64,000 nucleotides of DNA from Streptomyces graminofaciens (GTDB lineage: Bacteria; Actinomycetota; Actinomycetes; Streptomycetales; Streptomycetaceae). Both the position numbers and the translations under genes were made by a program. Below are positions 24,833 through 33,113 of the stretch, piece after piece (the stretch's first letter is position 1; each line of letters opens with the position of its first letter). The stretch covers positions 434,001 to 498,000 of the forward strand of contig NZ_AP018448.1 of the NCBI RefSeq assembly GCF_030294945.1, written 5' to 3'. A model generated the notes under the pieces. It ran no database searches, had not been told where the DNA came from, and was given only the letters and a program-made list of their open reading frames with translations.

Positions 24833-26089
24833 GTGGCTCATCTGTTGGTGGTCGAGAGCTGGGTCGGGTCCATGAGCAGGCTGCTGCCCCGGGCGATACG
24901 GGAGAGCGGCCACGAGTTCACGTTCCTCACCCGGGACCTGCACCACTACGTGCGTTCCGCGCCCGAGGGCACGGCGCACCCACTGCTCGGCGCGCGCAAC
25001 GTCATCACGGCGGACACCAACGACACCGAGGCACTGCTGCCGCAGGTCGAGCGGATGCACACGGTGTTCGGCTTCGACGGGGTGATCACGTCCTGCGACT
25101 ACTACCTGTCGACGGTGGCGCGGATCGCCGACCGACTTGGCCTGCCGGGCCCGAGCGCCGAGGCCGTCGAGAACGCCTGCCGCAAGGACGCCACCCGCCG
25201 CGTCCTCGCCGACGCGGGGGTACCCGGGCCGCGCTTCGCGGTGCACGAGGAATGGGCCGACATCGCGCGGGCTGCCCGGGAGATCGGCTATCCGCTCGTC
25301 GTCAAGCCCGTCGACCTGTGCGCGGGCATGTACGTGCGGCGAGTGGACGACGAGGCTCAACTCGCCGCCGCAGTCGGAGTGTTGGCCGACTTTCCGGTCA
25401 ACGCTCGGGGGCAGCGCCGGGCGCCCGTGGTGCTGCTGGAGGAACTGCTGGACGGTCCCGAGGTGAGCGTGGAGACGGTGTCGCACGCGGGCGCCGTCCA
25501 CGTGGTCGGCGTCACCGACAAGAGCATCGGCGGGGCACCCGCGTTCATCGAGACCGGCCATATGTTCCCCGCCGCCCTCACTTCCGCCGACGCCGGGGCC
25601 GCCGAACAGACAGCGCTCGGCGCCCTCAAGGCGCTCGGACTGACCGACGGCGTGGTCGCGCACACCGAGATCAAGCTGACCTCCACCGGCCCTCGCGTGG
25701 TCGAGGTCAACCCCCGACCCGCCGGAAACCGCATCACCGAACTCGTACGCCATGTCACCGGCATCGACCTCGCCGCGGCCTTCGTGGAGGTCGCCCTGGG
25801 CCACGAGCCCGACCTCAAGCGCACCGACACCGGACTGCGCAGCGCGGCCATCGGCTTCCTCGTGCCCGAGACCGCGGGCACCCTCGAAGCGCTCGACGGA
25901 AGCCGACTACCGGACACCCCAGGGGTGTTGGAGGTGCAGCTCGCCGAGCCCGGCAGACAGGTGAAGGCGGCGGGCAGCAACAACGAGTACCTCGGGCATG
26001 TCATGGCGGGCGACCCGCACGGCACCGGCGCCCGCGACCGGGTCGAGGCCCTGCTCGACGAGGTGCGCTCCGGGCTGGTGATCCGATGA
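24833..26089 (+). CDS. ATP-grasp carboxylate-amine ligase
   Basis: A 418-residue ATP-grasp enzyme, first in the operon. It opens with a pre-ATP-grasp fold (VAHLLVVESWVGSMSRLLPRAIRESGHEFTFLTRD). The lid and nucleotide-binding segments are YPLVVKPVDLCAGMYVRRVDDEAQL and VVLLEELLDGPEVSVETVSH, and the Mg-binding C-terminal core is HTEIKLTSTGPRVVEVNPRPAGNR. Such enzymes join a carboxylate to an amine through an acyl-phosphate, often making dipeptides. With a dipeptide-epimerase-like enzyme three genes later, an amino-acid ligation is the likely step. GTG 24833 was chosen for its position after GAAGGGGAG and the family start. It overlaps the next gene by ATGA. Confidence 0.9.
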   Translation: MAHLLVVESWVGSMSRLLPRAIRESGHEFTFLTRDLHHYVRSAPEGTAHPLLGARNVITADTNDTEALLPQVERMHTVFGFDGVITSCDYYLSTVARIADRLGLPGPSAEAVENACRKDATRRVLADAGVPGPRFAVHEEWADIARAAREIGYPLVVKPVDLCAGMYVRRVDDEAQLAAAVGVLADFPVNARGQRRAPVVLLEELLDGPEVSVETVSHAGAVHVVGVTDKSIGGAPAFIETGHMFPAALTSADAGAAEQTALGALKALGLTDGVVAHTEIKLTSTGPRVVEVNPRPAGNRITELVRHVTGIDLAAAFVEVALGHEPDLKRTDTGLRSAAIGFLVPETAGTLEALDGSRLPDTPGVLEVQLAEPGRQVKAAGSNNEYLGHVMAGDPHGTGARDRVEALLDEVRSGLVIR

Positions 26090-26925
26090 CCTCCGCCACG
26101 ACCGCCGCGGCGTACGACGACCTCCTGGGGCGTGCGAGAGCCGGTCACCTCGGTCCGGACCCCGCCAGCCTGCGGATCGCCGTCGCCTTCACCACCCGGC
26201 AGGCCGTACGTCACGACGGGCGCGGCACCGCCTACCGCAACGAGGTCCTCAGCCTGCGGCTCGCCGAGGCCGTCGGCTCCTGCGCGGTCGAACCCGGCGC
26301 GCTGCCCGACAGCGCGGTCGAGGAGTGCGTCGGCGCCGATGTGGCCCGGCTGCTGGACCATCCGCTGCCGGCGGTGCGCGTTGCGGCGCTCGACGCGTAC
26401 CTGATGCACATCGCGCCGCACACCCCGGAGTACGGGGCGGAGCCCGTCCACCTGCCCACCGGGACGTCGCTGGAGAAGTCCCGGGCGCGGGCGCGGGCCG
26501 TAGTCGAGCTGCTCGAACTGCCGACCGGTGCCACCGTGCTCGTGGTCGGTGTCGTCAACTCGCTGCTGGAGGCGCTGCGTTCGCGCGGACTCGGCTATGT
26601 GCCGTGCGATCTCAAGGGCGGTGCGACCGAGTGGGACGAGGCGGTCGTCACCGACGCGCTCGCCGCGGCCGGGCGCTGCGACGCGCTGCTCGTGTCCGGG
26701 ATGACGCTGGGCAACGGGACGTTCGAAGCCCTGCGACGGCACGCGCAGCAGCACGGCAAGCAGCTGGTGATGTTCGCCCAGACCGGCAGCGCCGTACTGC
26801 CCCGCCTCCTGGGCCACGGGGTGAGCGCGGTGTGCGCGGAGCCGTACCCCTTCTTCTGGCTGGACGGCGGCGCCGGCACCATCCACCGCTACCGCGCCGG
26901 TTGTACCGAGGGAGGCCTCCGGTGA
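26086..26925 (+). CDS. DUF364/DUF4213 Rossmann-like protein (heavy-metal chelation family)
   Basis: A 279-residue protein. The first half, with a conserved ATTRQAV-like segment (AVAFTTRQAVRHDGRGTAYRNEVLSLRLAEAVG), corresponds to DUF4213. The second half corresponds to DUF364: VLVVGVVNSLLEALRSRGLGYVPCDLKGG, DALLVSGMTLGNGTFEAL and QLVMFAQTGSAVLPRLLGHGVSAVCAEPYPFFWLDGGAGTIHRYR, a Rossmann-like core. Pfam describes PF04016 as a putative heavy-metal chelation domain because of its genomic company, but the biochemical role is not established. Here it is translationally coupled to ATP-grasp (ATGA) and to the PLP enzyme (GTGA), so it probably has a biosynthetic or metal-handling role in the same pathway. 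Confidence 0.85.
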   Translation: MTSATTAAAYDDLLGRARAGHLGPDPASLRIAVAFTTRQAVRHDGRGTAYRNEVLSLRLAEAVGSCAVEPGALPDSAVEECVGADVARLLDHPLPAVRVAALDAYLMHIAPHTPEYGAEPVHLPTGTSLEKSRARARAVVELLELPTGATVLVVGVVNSLLEALRSRGLGYVPCDLKGGATEWDEAVVTDALAAAGRCDALLVSGMTLGNGTFEALRRHAQQHGKQLVMFAQTGSAVLPRLLGHGVSAVCAEPYPFFWLDGGAGTIHRYRAGCTEGGLR

Positions 26926-28010
26926 CCACCACCGCCGTCGTACCCGCCGCTCGCCCCGAGCTGCTCAGCCTGCTCGGCCGTACGCCGCTGGTGCGGATCA
27001 CCACCGGGCTGCCGGGGCCCCACCCGGGCTTCTGGGCCAAGCTCGAAGGGCTCGCGGCGGGCGGTATGAAGGCGCGGGCCGCGGTGTCGATGCTGCTGGG
27101 GGCCCGGGAGCGGGGCGAACTGCGACCGGGCGCCCCGGTGGTGGAGTCCACATCGGGCACCCTCGGCGTCGGGCTCGCCTTCGCCGGGCAGGCGCTCGGC
27201 CACCCCGTCGTGCTGGTCGGCGACAGTGAACTGGAACCGTCCATGCGGCAGTTGCTGCGCTCCCACGGGGTGCGGCTGGAACTCGTGGACCGTCCCGCAG
27301 CACAGGGCGGCTGGCAGGCAGCGCGGCTCGCCCGGCTGCGGGAGCTGCTGGCCGTCCTGCCCGGCGCGTACTGGCCCGACCAGTACAACAACCCCGACAA
27401 CACCGCCGGTTACGCCTCGCTGGCCGCCGAACTCGCCGTGCAGCTGGACCACTTGGACATCCTGGTGTGCAGTGTCGGCACCGGCGGACACAGCGCCGGG
27501 ATCATCGGCCCGCTGCGGCGGCACTGGCCCGCACTGCGGCTGATCGGAGTCGACGCCACCGGTTCCACCATCTTCGGGCAGCCCGCGCGGCCCCGGCTGA
27601 TGCGCGGCCTCGGCAGCAGCATCCACCCGCGCAATGTCGCCTACGACGCCTTCGACGAGGTCCACTGGGTCGGCCCCGCCGAGGCCGTGGACAGCTGCCG
27701 CCGCCTGGCCCGCGGCAGTTTCGTCAGCGGCGGCTGGAGCACCGGGGCGGTGGCCCGCGTCGCCGCCTGGGCAGCCCGCGTCCACCCGGGCGCGGTCGTC
27801 GCCACCGTCTTCCCCGACGGCCCCCACCGCTACCTCGGCACGGTCTACGACGACGACTTCGCCGCCGCCCACGGTCTCGACCCGGCCGCCGCGGCCACCC
27901 GGCCCGTCGAGATCCCGCACCCGCGTGCGGCCGAGGCGGGCGGCTGGGTGCGCTGCACCCGCGTCACCGACCCGCTGCAGGCGCTCCCCCTTTCGGAAAG
28001 GACCCCGTGA
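26922..28010 (+). CDS. Cysteine-synthase-like PLP enzyme
   Basis: A 362-residue fold-type-II PLP enzyme. LLGRTPLVRI is the usual N-terminal motif; the Schiff-base lysine is Lys50 in GGMKARAA (SVKDR in cysteine synthases); ESTSGTLGVGLA is the substrate/PLP loop; CSVGTGGHSAGI is the phosphate-binding glycine loop. Changes around the lysine suggest a substrate other than O-acetylserine. Relatives in siderophore and zincophore pathways (SbnA and similar) use O-phosphoserine to make diaminopropionate-type products by β-replacement. Coupled by GTGA to the genes on both sides. The product would be an amine building block for the ligase. Confidence 0.88.
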   Translation: MTTTAVVPAARPELLSLLGRTPLVRITTGLPGPHPGFWAKLEGLAAGGMKARAAVSMLLGARERGELRPGAPVVESTSGTLGVGLAFAGQALGHPVVLVGDSELEPSMRQLLRSHGVRLELVDRPAAQGGWQAARLARLRELLAVLPGAYWPDQYNNPDNTAGYASLAAELAVQLDHLDILVCSVGTGGHSAGIIGPLRRHWPALRLIGVDATGSTIFGQPARPRLMRGLGSSIHPRNVAYDAFDEVHWVGPAEAVDSCRRLARGSFVSGGWSTGAVARVAAWAARVHPGAVVATVFPDGPHRYLGTVYDDDFAAAHGLDPAAAATRPVEIPHPRAAEAGGWVRCTRVTDPLQALPLSERTP

Positions 28011-29374
28011 AGGCCACCCTGCGCACCGTACGTCTCGACCTCACCGAGCCGCTGCGCATCTCCCGCTCCACCATGTCCGCCCGCGACGCCGTGTGGCTGA
28101 CGATCGAACACGACGGGCTGTACGGCTGCGGCGAGGCCGTCAGCAGTGTGTACTACGGCCTTGACGCCGCGACCTTGGAACGGCTCCTCGCGGCCACCGA
28201 CGTCACGCGCTTCACCGACCCCGAGAGCGCCCTGGAGGCCCTGCGCGCAGGCGAGTTCGCCGGAGCCGACACCGCGCCCGCCGTGACCGCCGCCGTCGAG
28301 GCCGCGCTGCTCGACCTCGTCGGCAAGCGGGCCGACAGCCCCGTCCACCGGCTCCTCGGTGCCGTGGCACCGCCGGTCGCCGCCACCGCCCGCACCATCG
28401 GCATCACCTCCCCCACGCGCGCGGCGGCCGAGGCCCGCCGGCTCGCTGCGAGCGGCTTCGAGATCATCAAGGTCAAGGCGGGCGCGCGCGATCCCGAGGA
28501 GGACGTGGAGCGGGTACGTGTCATCCGTGACGCCGCGCCCGGGGCCCGGCTGCTGCTCGACCCCAACGGCGCCTGGAGCGCGGCGCAGGCCACGTCCCTG
28601 TTGCCGCGCTACGCCGACCTGGGCGTGGAGGCTGTCGAACAGCCCCTCGCCCCCGGTGACCCGGAGGCCCTGGGCGCGCTCGCCGAACGCTCGCCCCTGC
28701 CCGTCATCGCCGACGAGGACGCGGTGAACCTGGAGGACGCCCGCCGTCTGGCCGGACGCGTGCACGGCGTCAACGTCAAGCTCGCCAAGTGCGGCGGCGT
28801 CCACGCGGCCCTGCGGATCGCCGCGCTGATCGAGGGCAGCGGCACCGAACTGATGCTCGGCTGCCTCACCGCCAGCAGCCTCGGGCTCGCGCCCGCCGTG
28901 CACCTCGCCGACCGCGCCCGCTGGGCCGACCTCGACGGGCATCTGCTGCTCGCCCACGACCCGTGGACCGGCATCGGCGGCACCGACGGCTTCGTACGGG
29001 CGACCGACGCTCCCGGCCTCGGAGTCCGGCTGCGGGACCGGGCGACCGATGTTCCCCACGCCGAAGGCCCGCCGCAGGAGCGGGCACCCGACGCCCCCGG
29101 TTTCGGCGAAGCCCGGCCACAGGAGAGGACGCCGGACACGCGCGGAGCCCGGCCGCGGAACCGGGCGACCGATGCTCCCGGCCTCGACGAAGCCCGGCGG
29201 CAGGACACGCCCAACGCGCCCGTCCCCCCGCAGGGCCGAGCACCCGACTCCCCCGGCCTCCAGGCCCCGCCACAGGACAGGACACCCCACGCCCCCGGAG
29301 TCCCGCCACAGCACCGGACACCCGACGCCACCGGAGTCCGGCCGCGGGAGGTGGTCCATGAAGACGTGGCATGA
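28007..29374 (+). CDS. Dipeptide-epimerase-like enolase with repeat-extended C-terminus
   Basis: A 455-residue enolase-superfamily protein of the muconate-lactonizing/dipeptide-epimerase subgroup. The KxK base motif is FEIIKVKAG, metal ligands lie in LLLDPNGAW, AVEQPL and VIADEDA, and the opposing lysine in VNVKLAKCGG. Members epimerise dipeptides such as L-Ala-Glu through an enolate. The normal fold ends near residue 345 (HLLLAHDPWTGIGGTDGFVRATDAPGLGVRLRD). The remaining 110 residues are degenerate repeats of that last segment (R-A/T-x-D-A-P-G...). GTG 28007 overlaps the PLP gene stop (GTGA) behind GGAAAGGA. It overlaps the MFS gene by 17 bp. Confidence 0.88.
   Translation: MKATLRTVRLDLTEPLRISRSTMSARDAVWLTIEHDGLYGCGEAVSSVYYGLDAATLERLLAATDVTRFTDPESALEALRAGEFAGADTAPAVTAAVEAALLDLVGKRADSPVHRLLGAVAPPVAATARTIGITSPTRAAAEARRLAASGFEIIKVKAGARDPEEDVERVRVIRDAAPGARLLLDPNGAWSAAQATSLLPRYADLGVEAVEQPLAPGDPEALGALAERSPLPVIADEDAVNLEDARRLAGRVHGVNVKLAKCGGVHAALRIAALIEGSGTELMLGCLTASSLGLAPAVHLADRARWADLDGHLLLAHDPWTGIGGTDGFVRATDAPGLGVRLRDRATDVPHAEGPPQERAPDAPGFGEARPQERTPDTRGARPRNRATDAPGLDEARRQDTPNAPVPPQGRAPDSPGLQAPPQDRTPHAPGVPPQHRTPDATGVRPREVVHEDVA
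28997..29353 (+). repeat. Degenerate 36-45 nt tandem repeats in the epimerase tail
   Basis: About nine imperfect units encode variants of RATDAPGLGVRLRD: RATDVPHAEGPPQE, RAPDAPGFGEARPQE, RTPDTRGARPRN, RATDAPGLDEARRQD, RAPDSPGLQAPPQD, RTPHAPGVPPQH, RTPDATGVRPRE. The first unit coincides with the family's normal C-terminus, so the array looks like repeated duplication of the gene's own 3' end. Confidence 0.85.
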
Positions 29375-30620
29375 GATACGTGGCTTCCCGGTCGCCGTCC
29401 GGCTGCTGCTGGTCAACCAGCTCGGTGTGAACACCGGCTTCTACCTGCTCATCCCCTACCTCGCCACCCACCTCACCGAGAATCTGGGTATGTCGGCGGC
29501 CGTCGTCGGCATCGTGCTCGGCATCCGCAACCTCAGCCAGCAGGGCCTGTTCATCATCGGCGGCTCGGCAGCCGACCGGCTCGGGGCACGCGGCGTCATT
29601 ATCGCCGGCTGCGCCCTGCGCACCCTCGGGTTCGCCCTGTTCGCGCTCGGCGACGACTTGCCCGTCCTGCTCGCCGCGTCCGTGCTCAGCGGGCTCGCCG
29701 GGGCGCTGTTCAACCCCGCCGTGCGTGCCTACATCTCCCAGGAGTCGGGTGAGCGCAAGGCCGAGGCGTTCGCCCTGTTCAACGTGTTCGCCACCACCGG
29801 CGCGCTGATCGGCCCGCTGCTGGGCAGCGCACTGCTCCTGGTGGACTTCCGTACCTCCGCGCTGACCGCCGCCGGGATCTTCGCGGTCCTCACCGTCGCA
29901 CAGGCCCTGGTGCTGCCCGCCCGGGAGGCGGAGCCGAGCGAGGGCACCGTGCTGGCCGACTGGCGCGAGGTCGTCGGCAACCGGGCGTTCCTCGCCTTCG
30001 CGCTCGCCATGGTCGGCATGTTCACCCTGGAGAACCAGCTGTACCTGCTGCTGCCCGACGGCGCCCGGCAGGCCACCGGCTGGGACGGCGCGGCCGGCCT
30101 GGTCTTCCTCGTCGGCACGCTCACCAACCTCGCCCTGCAACTGCGCATCACCCGCACCCTCAAGGCACGTGGAAACAGGGCCCGTTGGATCTCCCTCGGG
30201 CTGGGGCTGATGGCACTCGCGTTCCTGCCCCCCGCTCTGACGGCCGGTACGACCGGCGGCCCCGACGGAGCACTGGACGCCGCCCTGCGCGCCCTGCCGG
30301 TCCTCGCCGGAACCCTGCTGCTCTACCTGGGCGTGATGATCGCCCAGCCGTTCGTCATGGAACTCATCCCCGGCTTCGGCCGCCCCGAACTGACCGGCAC
30401 CTACTACGGGATCTTCTACGTCGTCTCGGGCATCGCCGCCGCCGTCGGCAACACCGTCGTCGGCTGGGCCATGGACACCGGGGAGCGGGGCACCGCCTGG
30501 CTGCCGTGGGTGTGCTGCGCCCTGTTCGGCTGCGCCTCGGCGCTCGGCGTGGCCTGGCTGCACCGGCTGGGCTCCCTGCCGACGCCGTCGAAGCCCGCCT
30601 CCGTACCGGCGACGGCCTGA
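29358..30620 (+). CDS. MFS exporter
   Basis: A 420-residue major facilitator with about 12 hydrophobic segments. The first (VAVRLLLVNQLGVNTGFYLLIPYLATHL) is followed by the MFS loop motif between TM2 and TM3 (GSAADRLGARGVIIAGCALRTLGF) and GPLLGSALLLVDFRTSALTAAGIFAVL. The closest types I recognise are drug/siderophore exporters of the kind that includes CntE. In this operon it lies between biosynthetic enzymes and an importer, so export of the finished small molecule is the natural role. ATG 29358 is preceded by GGGAGG and overlaps the end of the epimerase gene. Confidence 0.88.
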   Translation: MKTWHEIRGFPVAVRLLLVNQLGVNTGFYLLIPYLATHLTENLGMSAAVVGIVLGIRNLSQQGLFIIGGSAADRLGARGVIIAGCALRTLGFALFALGDDLPVLLAASVLSGLAGALFNPAVRAYISQESGERKAEAFALFNVFATTGALIGPLLGSALLLVDFRTSALTAAGIFAVLTVAQALVLPAREAEPSEGTVLADWREVVGNRAFLAFALAMVGMFTLENQLYLLLPDGARQATGWDGAAGLVFLVGTLTNLALQLRITRTLKARGNRARWISLGLGLMALAFLPPALTAGTTGGPDGALDAALRALPVLAGTLLLYLGVMIAQPFVMELIPGFGRPELTGTYYGIFYVVSGIAAAVGNTVVGWAMDTGERGTAWLPWVCCALFGCASALGVAWLHRLGSLPTPSKPASVPATA

Positions 30621-30641
30621 GGAAGGACCCCGAGCCCCCGT

Positions 30642-31448
30642 ATGTCTCCCACCACCGGGCGCAACCTGCTCACCGACAACCCCGAGCTGTACGAGGCCCG
30701 CTTCCCCGACCCCGACCGGCTGGCCGGACGCTGGACGCAGGACTGCCTGCGGCGCCACGCCGCCGGGCCGCGCGTCCTCGACCTGGGGTGCGGCACCGGC
30801 CGTGACGCCGCCCATCTGCACACGGCCGGCCGGACCGTCACCGGCGCCGACCTGTCCGAGACGATGCTGGCCCACGCCCGCACCCACCATCCCGGCCCCT
30901 CGTACGTCTGGGCCGACCTGCACGGCTTCGACCTGGGCCGGGCCGCGTTCGACGCGGTCGTCTGCCTGGACAGCTCCCTGCTCTACTGCCACACCAACGA
31001 CCAGCTCGACGGCTTCCTGTCCTCCTGCCGCCGCGCGCTCGCCCCCGGCGGCCTGCTGATCGCGGAGATGCGCAACGGCGCCTACTTCCTGGGCCGCACC
31101 GACCTCCTCGACACCCCGACGGTCAACGCCTTCACCTGGCAGGGCATCGCCTACCGCTCCACCACCACCCTGACCGTCGACCGCACGGCCCAACTCCTGC
31201 GCCGTACCCGCGTCTGGACCACGAACGACACGGACGACGGGTCCGAGCCCGTCGCCCAGCACTCCGCCTGGCGGCTGCTGCTCCCACAGGAACTGCGTCA
31301 TTTCCTCGCCGCGCACGGCTTCGAGGTGCTCGAACTCCACGACGGCCCCGGACCGCGCACCGAACCCCCTTGGCAGCAGGGCGAACTGCCCGGCACGGCC
31401 GCCGACTCGGACCGGCTGCACGTCGTCGCGCGCCTCCGCACCACCTGA
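30642..31448 (+). CDS. Class I SAM-dependent methyltransferase
   Basis: A 268-residue methyltransferase. Motif I is RVLDLGCGTGRDAAHLHTAGRTVTGADLSETMLAHAR (residues 44-81), the acidic motif II is FDAVVCLDSSLLYCHTND, and APGGLLIAEMRNGAYFLG is motif III. The C-terminal part (WRLLLPQELRHFLAAHGFEVLELHD) matches Methyltransf_25 proteins. It starts 21 bp after the MFS stop. It could methylate the product of the pathway at an amine or carboxylate; the acceptor is not visible from sequence. The 3' end is followed by tandem copies of its own last codons (31452-31526). Confidence 0.85.
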   Translation: MSPTTGRNLLTDNPELYEARFPDPDRLAGRWTQDCLRRHAAGPRVLDLGCGTGRDAAHLHTAGRTVTGADLSETMLAHARTHHPGPSYVWADLHGFDLGRAAFDAVVCLDSSLLYCHTNDQLDGFLSSCRRALAPGGLLIAEMRNGAYFLGRTDLLDTPTVNAFTWQGIAYRSTTTLTVDRTAQLLRRTRVWTTNDTDDGSEPVAQHSAWRLLLPQELRHFLAAHGFEVLELHDGPGPRTEPPWQQGELPGTAADSDRLHVVARLRTT

Positions 31449-31526
31449 CAACGCGCACCCTCACGCCACCCGACAGCGCGCGCCCCCACACCACCCGACA
31501 GCGCGCCTCTCCGCGCCACCCGACAC
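31429..31526 (+). repeat. 25-bp tandem repeats at the methyltransferase 3' end
   Basis: Four units. The first (31429-31451) contains the last codons and stop of the methyltransferase gene; the next three (31452-31476, 31477-31501, 31502-31526) are each exactly 25 bp and share CGCGC at the start and CCACCCGACA at the end. They fill the gap before the substrate-binding protein gene. Confidence 0.85.
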
Positions 31527-31538
31527 AAAGGATCAGTC

Positions 31539-33113
31539 ATGCACGACGAACGTTTCCCCGGCCTGCGCCGACGCGGCTTCCTCGCCGCCACCACCGGCGC
31601 GGCCGCCCTCGCCCTGGTCGGCTGCGGAGGCGGCGACACGGACGACAAGGCGGACAGCGGCTCCGGTACACCGAAGCGCGGCGGACGGCTGCGGGCCGCC
31701 TTCGCCGGAGGCGGTGCCAGCGAGACCCTCGATCCGCATCTGGCCGGCCTCTTCGCCGACGTCGCCCGCGCCAAGGCGCTGTTCGACAAGCTCGCCGACT
31801 ACGGTGCCGATCTGTCCGCCGAACCCCGGCTCGCCACGAAGTGGGAGGCCAACAAGGCCCTGGACCGCTGGCAGGTCACCCTGCGCGAGGCGACCTTCCA
31901 CGACGGCAGACCCGTCACCGCCAAGGATGTCCTCTACAGCTACCGGCGTATCGCCGACCCGAAGAAGGCGTTCCGCGCCAAGGCGTCCCTGGAGCCCATC
32001 GACCTCGACGCCAGCCGCGCCACCGGCGAGCGGACCATCGAGTTCGTGCTGAAGCGGCCGACCGCCGAGTTCCCCAACATCCTGGCCGCGTTCGGCGCGT
32101 ACATCGTGCCGGAGGACACCGCCGACGGCGACTTCGACAAGAAGCCGATCGGCTCCGGCCCCTTCCGCTTCGTGTCCTTCTCCCCCGGCCGCTCGGCCGT
32201 CTTCCGCCGCAACGACGACTACTGGGACGGCGCCCCGCACCTCGACGAGCTGGAGTTCGTCGTCGCCAACGAGGAGTCCGCCCGCGTCAACGCCCTCCTC
32301 GGCGGCCAGGTCGAGTACGCCCACGAGCTGAACCCCACCACCGCCCGCGCCCACGAGGGCAAGGGGCAGATCGAGATCGTGCGGCTCCGCAACAGCGCCA
32401 TGCAGGCGTTCTGCATGAAGACCGACCGGGCGCCCTTCGACGACAAGCGGGTACGCGAGGCGTTCTTCCTGATCGCCGACCGCCAGGAACTCGTCGACGG
32501 CGCCCTGTCGGGGGCGGGCGTGGTCGGAAACGACCTGTTCGGCAAGGGCTACGAGTACTACGCCGACGATCTCCCGCAGCGCGAGCAGGACCTCGACAGG
32601 GCTCGCGCCCTCCTGAAGAAGGCGGGTGCCGAGAAGCTGAAGGTCACCCTGGACACCTCGGCCGTGGCCGCCGGGTTCACCGAGGCCGCCAGCATCTTCC
32701 GTGACCAGGCGAAGAAGGCAGGCGTCACCGTCGAGGTCAAGATGGGCAGCAAGGACTCGTACTGGAGCGACATCCTCGACAACGGCACCCTGTGCTGCTA
32801 CCGCTCCGGCGCCATGCCCATCGAGGCCCACATCTCCCAGCGCCTGCTCACGGATTCCACCACCAACGCCACCAAGTGGAAGCACAAGGACTTCGACGCC
32901 CTGTACCAGCAGGCACAGTCCACCCGTGACAAGACCGAGCGGGCCGCCGTGTACGAGCGCATGCAGCGGCGCCTGTACGCCGAGGGCGGCTTCCTCATCT
33001 GGGGCTTCGCCGACTGGATCATCGGAACGGCCCGCGGTGTGAAGGGAGTCGAGACGAAGGCGCCCGCCAACACGCTCGACTGGGCGCGCTTCGACAAGGT
33101 GTGGCTCGCGTGA
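31539..33113 (+). CDS. ABC transporter substrate-binding lipoprotein (family 5, peptide/nickel type)
   Basis: A 524-residue lipoprotein. The N-terminus RRRGFLAATTGAAALALVGCGGGD combines a twin-arginine motif with the lipobox LVGC, so it is exported and lipid-anchored. GGRLRAAFAGGGASETLDPHLAG is the usual opening of SBP_bac_5 proteins (OppA/DppA/NikA/CntA), followed by EANKALDRWQVTLREATFHDGRPVTAKDVLYSYRRIADP and the C-terminal lobe ending WARFDKVWLA. NikA and CntA in this family capture metal chelates rather than peptides. It should bind the secreted chelator-metal complex. AAAGGA precedes ATG 31539; the stop overlaps the permease start (GTGA). Confidence 0.92.
   Translation: MHDERFPGLRRRGFLAATTGAAALALVGCGGGDTDDKADSGSGTPKRGGRLRAAFAGGGASETLDPHLAGLFADVARAKALFDKLADYGADLSAEPRLATKWEANKALDRWQVTLREATFHDGRPVTAKDVLYSYRRIADPKKAFRAKASLEPIDLDASRATGERTIEFVLKRPTAEFPNILAAFGAYIVPEDTADGDFDKKPIGSGPFRFVSFSPGRSAVFRRNDDYWDGAPHLDELEFVVANEESARVNALLGGQVEYAHELNPTTARAHEGKGQIEIVRLRNSAMQAFCMKTDRAPFDDKRVREAFFLIADRQELVDGALSGAGVVGNDLFGKGYEYYADDLPQREQDLDRARALLKKAGAEKLKVTLDTSAVAAGFTEAASIFRDQAKKAGVTVEVKMGSKDSYWSDILDNGTLCCYRSGAMPIEAHISQRLLTDSTTNATKWKHKDFDALYQQAQSTRDKTERAAVYERMQRRLYAEGGFLIWGFADWIIGTARGVKGVETKAPANTLDWARFDKVWLA

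Noticed and set aside
24817..26085. Long plus-strand frame ahead of the DUF364 gene
   Set aside because: Arg-rich shadow of the ATP-grasp gene; the real start is the ATGA overlap at 26086.
28997..29353. CRISPR array
   Set aside because: The repeats are coding, degenerate, uneven in length and without unique spacers of constant size.
29049..29357. MFS gene starting upstream at 29049
   Set aside because: That extension is the same DNA as the repeat tail of the epimerase in another frame. ATG 29358 has GGGAGG and begins at the family N-terminus.
31452..31526. CRISPR or integron-like repeat
   Set aside because: Head-to-tail 25-bp units without spacers, derived from the neighbouring gene end.
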